The notes beneath the pieces were generated by a model that saw nothing but the letters and a program-made list of their open reading frames with translations, was not told the DNA's origin and did no database searches. Below are positions 8,779-17,196 of a stretch of 64,000 bases of DNA, in pieces. The position numbers and the translations under genes were made by a program. The stretch comes from Collinsella aerofaciens (GTDB taxonomy: Bacteria; Actinomycetota; Coriobacteriia; Coriobacteriales; Coriobacteriaceae), in assembly GCF_028209625.1 (NCBI RefSeq), contig NZ_JAQLDU010000005.1, forward strand, positions 67,979 to 131,978, written 5' to 3'. Within the stretch, counting starts at the first letter, position 1; every line of letters begins with the position of its first letter.

Positions 8779-9666
8779 ATGTATGACAAAGGACCCGTGC
8801 CCGGCCGCAACGACGCTTGCTGGTGCGGCAGCGGCAAGAAATATAAGAAATGCCATAGCGCCTTCGACGAGCGCCTCGAGCGCCTGTGGGAGGAGGGCTG
8901 GGAGGTTCTGCCCCGTACGCTCTACAAGACTCCCGCCGATATCGAGGGCATCAAGCGCTCGGCAGCCATCAACGTGGGCGTGCTCGATTATGTGGGCGAG
9001 CATATCGCCGCAGGCATGACCACCAACCAGATTGACCAGATGATCTACGACTACACCGTCGAGCACGGTGGCACGCCGGCCGACCTCAACTACGAGGGCT
9101 ACCCCAAGAGCGTGTGCACCTCGATCAATGACGTGGTCTGCCACGGCATTCCCTGCGATACGGACGTGCTGCACGAGGGCGACATCATCAACGTGGACTG
9201 TTCCACGATCCTAGACGGCTATTTTAGCGACTCGAGCCGTATGTTCTGCATCGGCGAGGTCTCGGCCGAGCGCCAGCGCCTGGTCGACGTCACCCGCGCC
9301 AGCGTGGAGGCTGGCCTTGCCGCCGTCAAGCCGTGGCTGCCGCTGTCCGTGATGGCCGAGGCTGTGCAAAAGACCGTCGAGGACGCCGGCTTTAGCGTGG
9401 TGCGCGAGTACGGCGGACACGGAATCGGTAAGGAGTTCCACGAGGACCCGTTTGTGGGCTTTACCACCGAGGCGCCCGATGTGGACACCATCATGGCTCC
9501 GGGCATGGTCTTTACCATCGAGCCCATGGTCAATGCCGGAGCGCCCGACATCAAGATTAGCAAGGGCGACGGCTGGTGCGTGCGCACCAAGGACGGCAGC
9601 GATTCGGCCCAGTGCGAGGTACAGCTCGTGGTGACTGAGGACGGCTACGAACTGCTGAGCTGGTAA
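8779..9666 (+). CDS. map: Methionine aminopeptidase type I with N-terminal SEC-C zinc motif
   Basis: This cytoplasmic enzyme removes the initiator methionine from nascent proteins. The 295-residue protein begins with a SEC-C metal-binding motif (CWCGSGKKYKKCH, about residues 14-26), as in the type Ic enzymes that dock to the ribosome, and continues with the aminopeptidase fold. The five metal ligands are visible: Asp in NVDCS, Asp in FSDSSR, His in GGHGIG, Glu in FTIEP and Glu in QCEVQL. A purine-rich site (AAGGAAG) precedes the ATG. SEC-C-bearing forms are common in actinobacteria and clostridia, so this is likely the main housekeeping enzyme. Confidence 0.95.
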   Translation: MYDKGPVPGRNDACWCGSGKKYKKCHSAFDERLERLWEEGWEVLPRTLYKTPADIEGIKRSAAINVGVLDYVGEHIAAGMTTNQIDQMIYDYTVEHGGTPADLNYEGYPKSVCTSINDVVCHGIPCDTDVLHEGDIINVDCSTILDGYFSDSSRMFCIGEVSAERQRLVDVTRASVEAGLAAVKPWLPLSVMAEAVQKTVEDAGFSVVREYGGHGIGKEFHEDPFVGFTTEAPDVDTIMAPGMVFTIEPMVNAGAPDIKISKGDGWCVRTKDGSDSAQCEVQLVVTEDGYELLSW

Positions 9667-9734
9667 CCGTGGATGCGCCGGATGCTGACGGGCACGCTCG
9701 TCTTGTATCCGGCGTTTTATTTGAACGTTTTGCC

Positions 9735-9773
9735 TGATAAAACCTGCCAAAAAACCTGTCCCTTTTTGCAGGT
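9735..9773 (+). repeat. Family III repeat copy 1 (AACCTGCC inverted repeat)
   Basis: The sequence reads GATAAAACCTGCCAAAAAAC then CTGTCCCTTTTTGCAGGT. It is a slightly damaged copy of a 46-bp repeat found five times in the window. It ends 20 bp before the GTG of the dehydrogenase. Confidence 0.75.
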
Positions 9774-9792
9774 CGAGCGGAGAGGACTGCTT

Positions 9793-10728
9793 GTGAACAT
9801 CCTGGTTTTGCTGCCCGTCAATGACCGCCATCGCGCAATTCTTGAGTCGAGCGCTCCGGGCGAGGACTTTATCTACACGAGCGCCGACGCCGCCACGCGC
9901 AAGCAGGTCGCCGATGCCGACGTGATCTTGGGCAACATCGACCCTGCCCTGCTTACCGCGTGCAAGCACCTCCAGCTGTTGCAATTGCAGACCGTCGGCT
10001 ATGACGACTACCTTGCCGCCGGCACCGTGCCGGCTGAAGCTAAGCTGTCTTGCTCAATCGGCGCCTATGGTCAGGCCGTGAGCGAGCATATGTTTGCCAT
10101 GGTCCTTTCCATGATGAAGCGCCTGCCCGGCTATCACGACTTGCAGCGCGAGCATCGCTGGGAGGATTTGGGGCCGGTCACCTCGCTCAAAAATGCCAAT
10201 GTGCTGGTGCTGGGCGCGGGCGACATCGGCGGCCACTTCGCCACGCTCTGCCGCAGCATGGGCGCGCACGTCCGCGGCATCAAGCGCCATCCGCTCGTCT
10301 ACCCCATTGTGTTTGAGGACATGGACGGCATGGATGCCCTGCCCGAGCGCCTGGCCGAGGCAGACGTCGTCGCATCCTTTATGCCCAGCACACCCGAGAC
10401 CCGCGGCCTGGCGAACGCCGAGTTCTTCGCCGCGATGAAGCCGGGCGCCTTCTTTGCCAACGGCGGCCGCGGCGATCTTGTGGTTGCCGACGACCTAGTT
10501 GCCGCCCTGGAATCAGGACATCTCGCCGGCGCCGCGGTCGACGTCACCGACCCCGAGCCGCTGCCCGAGACAAGCCCGTTGTGGGATGCGCCCAACATGC
10601 TCATCACGCCGCACATCTCCGGCTGGTTCCACTTGGCCGCCACGCTCAACAACGTGGTCGACATCGCCGCGGAGAATCTGCGTCACCTGCAGGCCGGCGA
10701 GACCCTGCGCTGCTGGATCGAACACTAA
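9793..10728 (+). CDS. D-isomer specific 2-hydroxyacid dehydrogenase, NAD-binding
   Basis: A 311-residue oxidoreductase of the D-2-hydroxyacid dehydrogenase superfamily, which interconverts 2-keto acids and D-2-hydroxyacids with NAD(P)H. It shows the Rossmann motif VLGAGDIGG (about residue 140) and the catalytic triad positions: Arg in GGRGDLV, Glu in DPEPLP and His in TPHISGW. The start is the GTG at 9793, preceded by GGAGAGGA; an open frame continues upstream to 9673 but passes through repeat sequence. Substrate could be phosphoglycerate, hydroxyisocaproate or glyoxylate; nothing in the sequence decides. A Family II structured element begins two bases after the stop. Confidence 0.88.
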   Translation: MNILVLLPVNDRHRAILESSAPGEDFIYTSADAATRKQVADADVILGNIDPALLTACKHLQLLQLQTVGYDDYLAAGTVPAEAKLSCSIGAYGQAVSEHMFAMVLSMMKRLPGYHDLQREHRWEDLGPVTSLKNANVLVLGAGDIGGHFATLCRSMGAHVRGIKRHPLVYPIVFEDMDGMDALPERLAEADVVASFMPSTPETRGLANAEFFAAMKPGAFFANGGRGDLVVADDLVAALESGHLAGAAVDVTDPEPLPETSPLWDAPNMLITPHISGWFHLAATLNNVVDIAAENLRHLQAGETLRCWIEH

Positions 10729-10730
10729 TT

Positions 10731-10893
10731 GTTCCGGCGTTTTGCCAAACGCCGGAACCCCTCGACGCTGCGAGCCCGCCAGAGCGGCAATCTGACGTTC
10801 AATCGTCGGGCATGGCCAAAAGGCCTATGCCCTCCTCTTTCACGTCACCTTGCTCACTCTGGCGGGCTCTCGCTGACGTTTGCTCAACCTGCA
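10731..10893 (+). repeat. Family II structured element, copy A
   Basis: About 163 bp. Helix P1 is a 12-bp hairpin (10731-10758). Helix P2 pairs GAGCCCGCCAGAG (10772-10784) with its complement at 10857-10869. Inside it are P3 (TGACGT at 10793 with ACGTCA at 10842) and the P4 hairpin GGGCATGGCC / GGCCTATGCCC. Conserved single-stranded parts include CTCGACGCTGC, GGCAATC and ACCTTGCTC. It begins two bases after a stop codon. Function unknown; it could be a 3' UTR RNA, a terminator or a mobile palindrome. Confidence 0.8.
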
Positions 10894-10907
10894 GGGTCTT
10901 CAAATTG

Positions 10908-11399
10908 CTAGAGCGTTGCTAAATAATTTTTTGCGTCTTCTACACTCATTGCTGCGACGGGTGCGTGTGAACAGAGTTTGACATCGTTGGTGACCAGTAG
11001 ATCTGATTGAGCGCGTATCGCTGCCGCAATGATTAAATCGTCTTCGTAATCGCTATGGAGCTCACGCTGCCTGCTCGACATCCAGATGTCGCTCAGGTCA
11101 CAGGGCACTGGCGTGGCAAGCTGCGACAGCACGCTAAGACAATCCCATGCAAGCGATGTCGCTGCCGCAGCGGCATCTTGGGAAAGCGAACCATGCTCGC
11201 GCCGATACCATGCCTTATGTTCGCTTGAAATCAAATAAAACAGGTCTTTGGACGATGTCGCCGCATACAGCAAATCAACCTGCGCCGTGCATGCATCGCG
11301 TAAAAACTCAATCGCCACCGAACGACCACGTCGTGAGGGAATGAAGTAATCGAGCCACACGTTGGTGTCAACCAAGATGCGCTTTGGAGTCTCACTCAT
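10908..11399 (-). CDS. PIN-domain ribonuclease, toxin of a toxin-antitoxin pair
   Basis: A 163-residue PIN domain nuclease. The acidic metal-binding residues are seen in LVDTNVWLDY near the N-terminus, in DYEDDLIIAAA, and in LLVTNDVKL near the end. Such toxins cleave RNA (often tRNA or mRNA) unless bound by their antitoxin. The gene overlaps the upstream antitoxin gene by 8 bp, as usual in these operons. The closest typical arrangement is VapC, but the antitoxin here looks like RelB/DinJ rather than VapB. A Family II element ends 14 bp beyond its stop. Confidence 0.88.
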   Translation of the reverse strand: MSETPKRILVDTNVWLDYFIPSRRGRSVAIEFLRDACTAQVDLLYAATSSKDLFYLISSEHKAWYRREHGSLSQDAAAAATSLAWDCLSVLSQLATPVPCDLSDIWMSSRQRELHSDYEDDLIIAAAIRAQSDLLVTNDVKLCSHAPVAAMSVEDAKNYLATL

Positions 11400-11772
11400 A
11401 GAGCCAGCTCATCTCCTCGCCATAGCGATCCGCATAGGCATTCCGTTTGAGCTCTTCGTCGTCCGATGGCTGAGCCTTGACCATATCGATTCCCGATTCA
11501 CAGCAAGCGGCAGCGAACAGCTTCGACCCCTGATCCATAAGCTCGAGCTTACGTTTGACAGCCTTTTCGCGCTCGCGCTGTTCCGCCCGGGCACGACTGG
11601 GCAGCAGGATATCCTCGAGCGCACCGGGGCGATCGGCCAGCGACGCTGCAAGCTGCCAGAGCGCTCGCACCGCTTGGCTCGGCGTCATACCGGCCTTGGA
11701 GAGAGCGGCGTCCCCACTCCTTTTAAGATCGGCATCGAGACGTACGTTGATCTGAGCGGCTGTTGTGGTCAT
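11392..11772 (-). CDS. RelB/DinJ-family antitoxin
   Basis: A 126-residue protein whose N-terminal 50 residues (INVRLDADLKRSGDAAL then MTPSQAVRALW) have the ribbon-helix-helix pattern of RelB/DinJ antitoxins. The remaining part is charged and probably wraps the toxin; it is longer than in most family members of about 90 residues. It should bind the operon promoter and neutralise the PIN nuclease encoded immediately downstream. The region just upstream (11780-11830) is AT-rich and likely the promoter. Antitoxin type is assigned from the N-terminal pattern only. Confidence 0.8.
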   Translation of the reverse strand: MTTTAAQINVRLDADLKRSGDAALSKAGMTPSQAVRALWQLAASLADRPGALEDILLPSRARAEQREREKAVKRKLELMDQGSKLFAAACCESGIDMVKAQPSDDEELKRNAYADRYGEEMSWLYE

Positions 11773-11865
11773 GACCCCTCCTTAATACTTCAAAACTATC
11801 ATAAAACTCTATGGTAGATACGTAAAGCATGTATAGCATTTACAAGCATCAGCCGTACTCTGTAC

Positions 11866-11902
11866 ACAAAAAGCCGCCGAGGCACACTGCACCTCGGCGG
11901 CT
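11866..11902 (-). terminator. Rho-independent terminator of the M18 aminopeptidase gene
   Basis: An 11-bp perfect stem AGCCGCCGAGG / CCTCGGCGGCT at 11872-11902. On the minus strand it is followed by TTTTTGTG. Confidence 0.85.
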
Positions 11903-11941
11903 ACGCATCACCAATCCAGTTCGGTTTCACCTTTTGCATTC

Positions 11942-11986
11942 GCCCAGATAAAACCTGCCGAAATTAACATCCCTTTTTGGCAGGTT
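11942..11986. repeat. Family III repeat copy 2
   Basis: CCAGATAAAACCTGCCG ... CCCTTTTTGGCAGGTTT: an inverted repeat of AACCTGCC with the usual spacer, abutting the stop codon of the M18 peptidase. On the minus strand it precedes the strong terminator at 11866-11902. Confidence 0.8.
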
Positions 11987-13372
11987 TTAGAGCTCCACGC
12001 TTTCGGCTCCGTTGATGGTCAGGTCACGCTCGTAGAAGGCGGTAAGGGCGCGGATGGCGTACATCACGTCGCGCACGCCGCCGGTCTCGTAGCTCGAGTG
12101 CATGGCCAGCTGCGGCAGGCCCACGTCCACGGCATGCATGCTCGCCTGCATATTGGACAGATTGCCGAGCGTGGAGCCGCCGGCCATATCGCTCTTGTTG
12201 GCGAAGGCCTGCGTGGGCACGTCGGCGTCATCGCAGATAGCCTGGAACACCGCGCGGCTAAAAGCATCGGTGCAGTAGTGCTGGTTGGCGGCTTCCTTGA
12301 TGACGATGCCGCCGTTAAGCACAACCCGGTTGCGGGCATCGCACTTCTCGGCGTGGTTGGGGTGCACGGCATGCGCGTTGTCGCAGCTCACGAGCATCGA
12401 AGCGGCAAGTGCGCGGTGGTACGACTCGCCATCGAAGCCCAGCGACCCGTTGATGCGGCGCAGCGCGTCGGCCAAGAACGTCGACATGGCGCCCTGCTTG
12501 GTCTCGGAGCCAACCTCCTCGTTATCGAAGCAGCAGAAGACCGAAACGTCGTGCGCATTCTCGGCACCCAAAAATGCCTGCAGCGAGGTGTAGGCGCAGG
12601 CCAGGTCGTCGAGCTTGGGCGTCGAGATAAACTCGTCGGCCCAGCCCCAAATGCGCGCATCCTGACGATTGACCAGGAACAGATCGCGGCCCAGAATCTG
12701 CTCGGGCTCAACGTCCAGCTCTTCGGCGATCAGGGCATCGAAGTCACCCTGCTTAAGCTCGCCGGCGCTGATGAGCGGGCACAGGTCGACGGCTCGGTTG
12801 GGAGCAAAGCCCTCGTTAACGCCGCGGTTCATGTGGATGGCAAGGCTCGGGATGATGGCGACTTCGCGCTCGGTGGCAAGCAGGCGGCTCTCAATGCGGT
12901 CACCCTCGCGCACCAGCACGCGGCCCGCGAGCGCCAGCGGGCGATCGAACCAGGTGTAGTCGATCATGCCGCCGTAAGCCTCGGTGTTCAGGCGCAACGT
13001 CTCGCCTGCGCCATCGAGCTCGGGCACGGCCTTGACCTTAAACGTCGGCGAATCGCTGTGCGACGCCGTGAGCTGAAAATGATAGTCACCGGCAACGCCG
13101 TCCTCGCCCCACGTCGCAGCCAAGTCCTCGCCCACCTTAAAGGCGATAACGCTCGAAGTATTGCGCTGCGTGTAGTAACGACCGCCCGGTTCGATATCCC
13201 ATGCCGCGTTCTCGGGCAGATAGGTAAAGCCTGCCTCGTCGAGCTCGGCCATAATGGTCGCCGCCGTATGGAACATGCTGGGGCATGCCTCGATAAAGTC
13301 GATAAGGTCGTTGGCGGCCTCGATATCGTCGGCCGTCACGTGCGTGCGCTCGGGCGTTTCCTGATCCGTCAT
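11987..13372 (-). CDS. M18 family aminopeptidase (aspartyl aminopeptidase-like)
   Basis: A 461-residue cytosolic zinc peptidase that trims N-terminal residues, often acidic ones, from peptides. Characteristic are TASHSDSPTFKVK (first metal histidine), CFDNEEVGS (bridging and catalytic glutamates), and HPNHAEKC and MHSSYETGG near the end. The ATG at 13372 (MTDQETPERTH) follows GGGGAG; the open frame upstream to 13483 adds an unlikely 37 residues. The gene is divergent from the choloylglycine-hydrolase-like gene and has its own terminator. Confidence 0.92.
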   Translation of the reverse strand: MTDQETPERTHVTADDIEAANDLIDFIEACPSMFHTAATIMAELDEAGFTYLPENAAWDIEPGGRYYTQRNTSSVIAFKVGEDLAATWGEDGVAGDYHFQLTASHSDSPTFKVKAVPELDGAGETLRLNTEAYGGMIDYTWFDRPLALAGRVLVREGDRIESRLLATEREVAIIPSLAIHMNRGVNEGFAPNRAVDLCPLISAGELKQGDFDALIAEELDVEPEQILGRDLFLVNRQDARIWGWADEFISTPKLDDLACAYTSLQAFLGAENAHDVSVFCCFDNEEVGSETKQGAMSTFLADALRRINGSLGFDGESYHRALAASMLVSCDNAHAVHPNHAEKCDARNRVVLNGGIVIKEAANQHYCTDAFSRAVFQAICDDADVPTQAFANKSDMAGGSTLGNLSNMQASMHAVDVGLPQLAMHSSYETGGVRDVMYAIRALTAFYERDLTINGAESVEL

Positions 13373-13533
13373 GCTCTCCCCTTTCGCTGGGTTGATGGTC
13401 CCTTCCAGCATACCCCGCCGCGCCAGCGCCGCACTCTTCATTCCGTGCTTAATTCCGCGCCGCTCACCAAGTTGAGTCATCATGCCCGCACTCCTTTTGC
13501 GACAATTACGCTAACAGGACGAGAGGAGTCGTC

Positions 13534-14619
13534 ATGAAGCCACGTAACATTGCCATCGCCTACGGTGTCGCGGGAGCCGCCGTCGGCCTTGCCGCTGTCA
13601 CCGGTATCGTTTATCACAAGCAAATCAAGTCCGCCGCGTCGCTCAAACGCTTGACCGACTATGCGGATGGCTATGACCTGTACGCAATCGACATCGCCTA
13701 CGACTACGATCTTGATCGCATCATCGCTGCTGGCGTGCGCGACGACCAGGCCTACATCGATGCCGTGGTGGCGCAGGTGCTGCCCGGTGTGCCGACACAT
13801 GTCCAGGCACCCCAGTTTGCCTGCAGCGCTTTTGTCGCCGTAGATGCCGAAGGCCGCGTGCGCACCGGTCGCAATTACGACTTTAAGGACGACACCTCGG
13901 CGCTGCTGGTGCGCAATCACCCACGCGGCGGCTATGCCTCCATCGGCTTTGCGGCCCTCAATAACCTGGGCGATAACACTCCGCTTGACTCCGTCGCCGG
14001 ACGCGTCGCCGCACTCATGGGCCCGTTTGCCCAGCTCGACGGTGTTAACGAATGCGGCGTGTCCGTTGCCGTACTCACCCTGGATTCCAAGCCCTGTGAC
14101 CAGGACACGCAACGCCCCGTCATCAATACCTCGCTCGCCATCCGTCTGGTGCTCGACCGTGCCGCCACCACGCAAGAAGCTGTCGACCTGCTTTCCGCCT
14201 ACGACATGCACGCCATGGCAGGACGCGATTACCACTTCTTTATCAACGACGCCGCCGGTGACGCGCGCGTAGTAGAGTGGGACCCGCGCGATCCGGACCG
14301 CGCTTTCAAAGCGACTCCTGTACGCCAGGTTACGAACTTCTACGCCTGCTATGGCGACGAAGTGCTCCCCAACCAAAAGAACGGCGAGCTGGGCCATGGT
14401 AAAGAGCGCGCCGTCGCAATCGCCGATGTCCTTGACGCCCATGTCGGTGCCCAGGACGAAACGATTGCCTGGGAAGCCCTGCGCGCCGCAGCGCAAGAGC
14501 CCAATCCGGAAGACATCACCAGCAATACGCAATGGTCGGTCGTCTTTGACAATACCGAACCCGCCGCCGCTATTACACTGCGCCGTCACTGGGGCGACGT
14601 CGACGCCTTCGCGCTGTAA
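13534..14619 (+). CDS. Choloylglycine hydrolase / linear amide C-N hydrolase family protein with N-terminal membrane anchor
   Basis: A 361-residue Ntn-hydrolase-like protein. The pattern FACSAFVAVD ... GRNYDF (cysteine near residue 97) matches the N-terminal nucleophile region of bile salt hydrolases and penicillin V acylases, where Cys and the GR-N-DF segment form the active site. In classical family members the Cys is residue 2; here it is preceded by about 96 residues including one hydrophobic segment (about 8-26), so cleavage before the Cys would be needed for activity. The leader suggests membrane attachment or export. Substrate may be a bile-salt amide, an acyl-homoserine lactone or a penicillin; not decidable here. 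Confidence 0.8.
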   Translation: MKPRNIAIAYGVAGAAVGLAAVTGIVYHKQIKSAASLKRLTDYADGYDLYAIDIAYDYDLDRIIAAGVRDDQAYIDAVVAQVLPGVPTHVQAPQFACSAFVAVDAEGRVRTGRNYDFKDDTSALLVRNHPRGGYASIGFAALNNLGDNTPLDSVAGRVAALMGPFAQLDGVNECGVSVAVLTLDSKPCDQDTQRPVINTSLAIRLVLDRAATTQEAVDLLSAYDMHAMAGRDYHFFINDAAGDARVVEWDPRDPDRAFKATPVRQVTNFYACYGDEVLPNQKNGELGHGKERAVAIADVLDAHVGAQDETIAWEALRAAAQEPNPEDITSNTQWSVVFDNTEPAAAITLRRHWGDVDAFAL

Positions 14620-14688
14620 GGAGCCAGGCCCGTCGACCTTACGCTCGCCTGACGTTGTTTACATTTCCATACGCTTGAGCTAACACGT

Positions 14689-14721
14689 TTTACCCCCGCG
14701 TCAACAGTGTGCGGGGGTAAA
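14689..14721. terminator. Strong hairpin between the hydrolase and phosphofructokinase genes
   Basis: An 11-bp perfect stem TTTACCCCCGC / GCGGGGGTAAA with an 11-base loop. There is no T-run on either side, so termination of the upstream gene is probable but not certain; it might also be a leader hairpin of the downstream gene. Confidence 0.5.
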
Positions 14722-14759
14722 CTTATGCGCATGTTATAACTTGCCCGGAAGGATTCATC

Positions 14760-15839
14760 ATGCTTAGGATCGGTCTTCTTACCAGTGGCGGCGACTGCCA
14801 GGCGCTCAACGCCACTATGCGCGGCATCGTCAAAACGCTTATGACAAATAGCGAAGAACCTATCGAGATCTATGGTTTTGAGGACGGCTACCAGGGCCTT
14901 ATCTACAGCAGATTCCGCGTCATGACGCCCGCCGATTTTAGCGGCATCCTCACCCGCGGCGGCACCATCCTGGGCACGAGCCGTACGCCGTTCAAGCGCC
15001 TGAATGTTCCCGAGGCCGATGGCGTCGAGAAGGTGCCCGCAATGGTCCACACCTATCATAAACTGCAGCTCGACTGCCTGTTTATGCTGGGTGGCAACGG
15101 ATCCACCAAGACCGCCAACCGCCTGCGCGAAGAGGGCCTCAACGTTATCGCGCTGCCCAAGACCATCGATAACGACACCTGGGGCACCGAGTTGACGTTT
15201 GGCTTTACGAGCGCCATCGACGTCGCTACCAAGTGCATCGACGACATCCACACCACCGCCTCAAGTCACGGCCGCGTGTTCGTTATCGAGATCATGGGTC
15301 ACAAGGTTGGCTGGATTCCGCTGTATGCCGGCGTCGCGGGCGGCGCAGATGTCATCTTGATTCCCGAGATTCCCTACGACATGGATAACGTCATCAAGAC
15401 CATCGAGCATCGCATGGAGACCGGCAGCCGCTTTACTATCGTGGCCGTCGCCGAGGGCGCTATCTCCAAGGAGGACGCGGCGCTGCCCAAGAAGGAGTAC
15501 AAGAAGAAGCTCGCCGAGCGCACGAGCCCGTCAATCGTGTACGACATCGCCAAGGAGATCGAGGCCAAGACCGGTCGCGAGACCCGCGTCGCCATCCCCG
15601 GCCACACGCAGCGCGGCGGCCAGCCCGACGCCCAGGACCGCATCTTTGCGACCCAGTGCGGCGTCGAGGCAGCGCTCGGCTGCCTGCGCGGCGAGTTTGG
15701 CTACATGATTGCCCTGCGCGACGGCAAGATGTGCCACATGCCGCTCGAGGATGTCGCCGGCAAGCTCAAGTTTGTCGATCCCCAGAGCGATCTGGTGCGC
15801 GAGGCCAAGGCGTTGGGCATCAGCTTCGGCGACGAATAG
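14760..15839 (+). CDS. pfkA: 6-phosphofructokinase (PfkA family, unusual phosphodonor site)
   Basis: A 359-residue glycolytic kinase phosphorylating fructose 6-phosphate. Motifs: TSGGDCQALNATMRG at the N-terminus, GGNGSTKTA near residue 114, PKTIDND near 142 and the sugar-binding MGHKVGW and GHTQRGG. In the Escherichia coli enzyme the second site reads GGDGS and the third PGTIDND. Here Asp is replaced by Asn, and Lys stands where PPi-dependent and some ATP-dependent actinobacterial enzymes have it. The donor (ATP or PPi) is therefore uncertain. No second glycolytic gene is adjacent; the class II aldolase is 47 kb away in the window. Confidence 0.9.
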   Translation: MLRIGLLTSGGDCQALNATMRGIVKTLMTNSEEPIEIYGFEDGYQGLIYSRFRVMTPADFSGILTRGGTILGTSRTPFKRLNVPEADGVEKVPAMVHTYHKLQLDCLFMLGGNGSTKTANRLREEGLNVIALPKTIDNDTWGTELTFGFTSAIDVATKCIDDIHTTASSHGRVFVIEIMGHKVGWIPLYAGVAGGADVILIPEIPYDMDNVIKTIEHRMETGSRFTIVAVAEGAISKEDAALPKKEYKKKLAERTSPSIVYDIAKEIEAKTGRETRVAIPGHTQRGGQPDAQDRIFATQCGVEAALGCLRGEFGYMIALRDGKMCHMPLEDVAGKLKFVDPQSDLVREAKALGISFGDE

Positions 15840-15862
15840 CCTCGGCTGGAACCGCCCCCATC

Positions 15863-15983
15863 GGAGGCCCCAGGGCTTACCTCCCAAATCGTCCTCGGAC
15901 ATGTCAGGACCCCGCCGTGCGCTTCGCGCGGCGGGGTCCTTCCGTCCTGCGGAAAGATTTGGGAGGTAAGCCCTGGGGCCTCC
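15863..15983 (-). repeat. Family I palindromic element, copy 1
   Basis: Perfect 28-bp outer arms (15863-15890 and 15956-15983), starting 23 bp after the pfkA stop. Read on the minus strand the inside is TTTCCGCAGGACG, an inner stem of GGACCCCGCCGC with its complement, then ATGTCCGAGGACGA. The rest of the gap up to 16232 shows no other gene or clear signal. Confidence 0.85.
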
Positions 15984-16232
15984 TACGGTAACTAAGGAGA
16001 CCGAGGCTATTCGCCTTCTTGCTGCGGGTGCGTGGGCTGAGATTTTGGGATGTTGCAGGCTCTTAGCTGAGAGTAGCACCGACATTTGTCCTGAAATGGC
16101 TGGTCGTTAGGGGTTCCTACCGGTAGTTGCGGTAGGGTTGGGGCAGATTCTAACTAGAAATGGTGGTCGCTACCGGTTGTTCTCGGCATACTCGGCTCAT
16201 TCGATTACGGTCACCACATGAAAGGAACTGTT

Positions 16233-17153
16233 ATGGATCTTGCGATGGCGCAGCGGCTCGTTGATCGCCGCAAGGCTGCCGGGCTTTCTCAGGAGGCGCT
16301 TGCCGCCCAGCTGGGTGTGAGTCGTCAGGCTGTCAGCAAATGGGAGCGCAGCGAATCCTCGCCCGATACCGATAACCTTATTGCGCTCGCCGCGCTGTAT
16401 GGCGTGTCGCTGGATGAGCTGTTGTATGGGGAGGCGGCCAACGATGCCGACGACCTGGAGGACGGTAGCGCCGACACCGAGACGGCGGATGTGGCTGACG
16501 AGGCCGAGGATTCTGCCGAGCACGCCGATTGCGGCGACAAACCACTTGTCGATATTTCCCTCGCGCGCGGTATCCACGTCATTGATCCCAATAAAGGCGA
16601 GGAAGTCCATGTTGGTTGGAGCGGCATCCATGTGACCAACGAGCGCAAGGGCGAAGAGGTGCATGTGGGGCCGGACGGCGTGCATATCGATACGCTTGAG
16701 GACGATGGACATAGCGTACGCACCAATGACGACGGCACCGTCACCATCGACGGCGAGACGTTTTCCAGCTGGAAGGAAGCACACGACAAGCTCGACCATC
16801 ATGGCAAGCATTTCCACACCAAGGTCGGACGTGCATGGAACAAATTCCCCTTCCCCGCACTTGTCACTCTCGCCTATCTGGTGCTCGGCATTGTCTACGG
16901 CACATGGGGCATGGGGCTTTTCCTCGTCTTTCTGGTTCCCGTCTACTACGCGATTGGTGACTTCATCGATCGGCGCCACCTGTCTAAGCTGATCGAGGCC
17001 ATCTACCCGGCAGCCGCCATCGCTTGGTTCCTCTACATGTGGCTCTGTTTGGGACAGCCCCATCCTGCATGGATCATCCTCATCACGATTCCCGTCATAA
17101 AGGCGCTCATGCGCTGGTGCCGCAAACAATGGAAGCACCGCAAACAGGCCTAA
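16233..17153 (+). CDS. XRE-family regulator with membrane-spanning C-terminus
   Basis: A 306-residue protein. The first 65 residues are a Cro/CI-type HTH (RKAAGLSQEALAAQLGVS then RQAVSKWERSESSPD). An acidic linker follows, then two tandem units sharing GEEVHVGxxGxH (about residues 118-150), a beta-rich stretch, and three hydrophobic segments in the last 100 residues with a basic tail. It may sense an envelope signal and regulate directly from the membrane. The ATG at 16233 has AAAGGA six bases upstream, so I prefer it to the ATG at 16218. Target genes are unknown. Confidence 0.82.
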   Translation: MDLAMAQRLVDRRKAAGLSQEALAAQLGVSRQAVSKWERSESSPDTDNLIALAALYGVSLDELLYGEAANDADDLEDGSADTETADVADEAEDSAEHADCGDKPLVDISLARGIHVIDPNKGEEVHVGWSGIHVTNERKGEEVHVGPDGVHIDTLEDDGHSVRTNDDGTVTIDGETFSSWKEAHDKLDHHGKHFHTKVGRAWNKFPFPALVTLAYLVLGIVYGTWGMGLFLVFLVPVYYAIGDFIDRRHLSKLIEAIYPAAAIAWFLYMWLCLGQPHPAWIILITIPVIKALMRWCRKQWKHRKQA

Positions 17154-17196
17154 CACGCTCCGACCCACCAGCACCCAACCGCCCCCGCCCTTCTCC

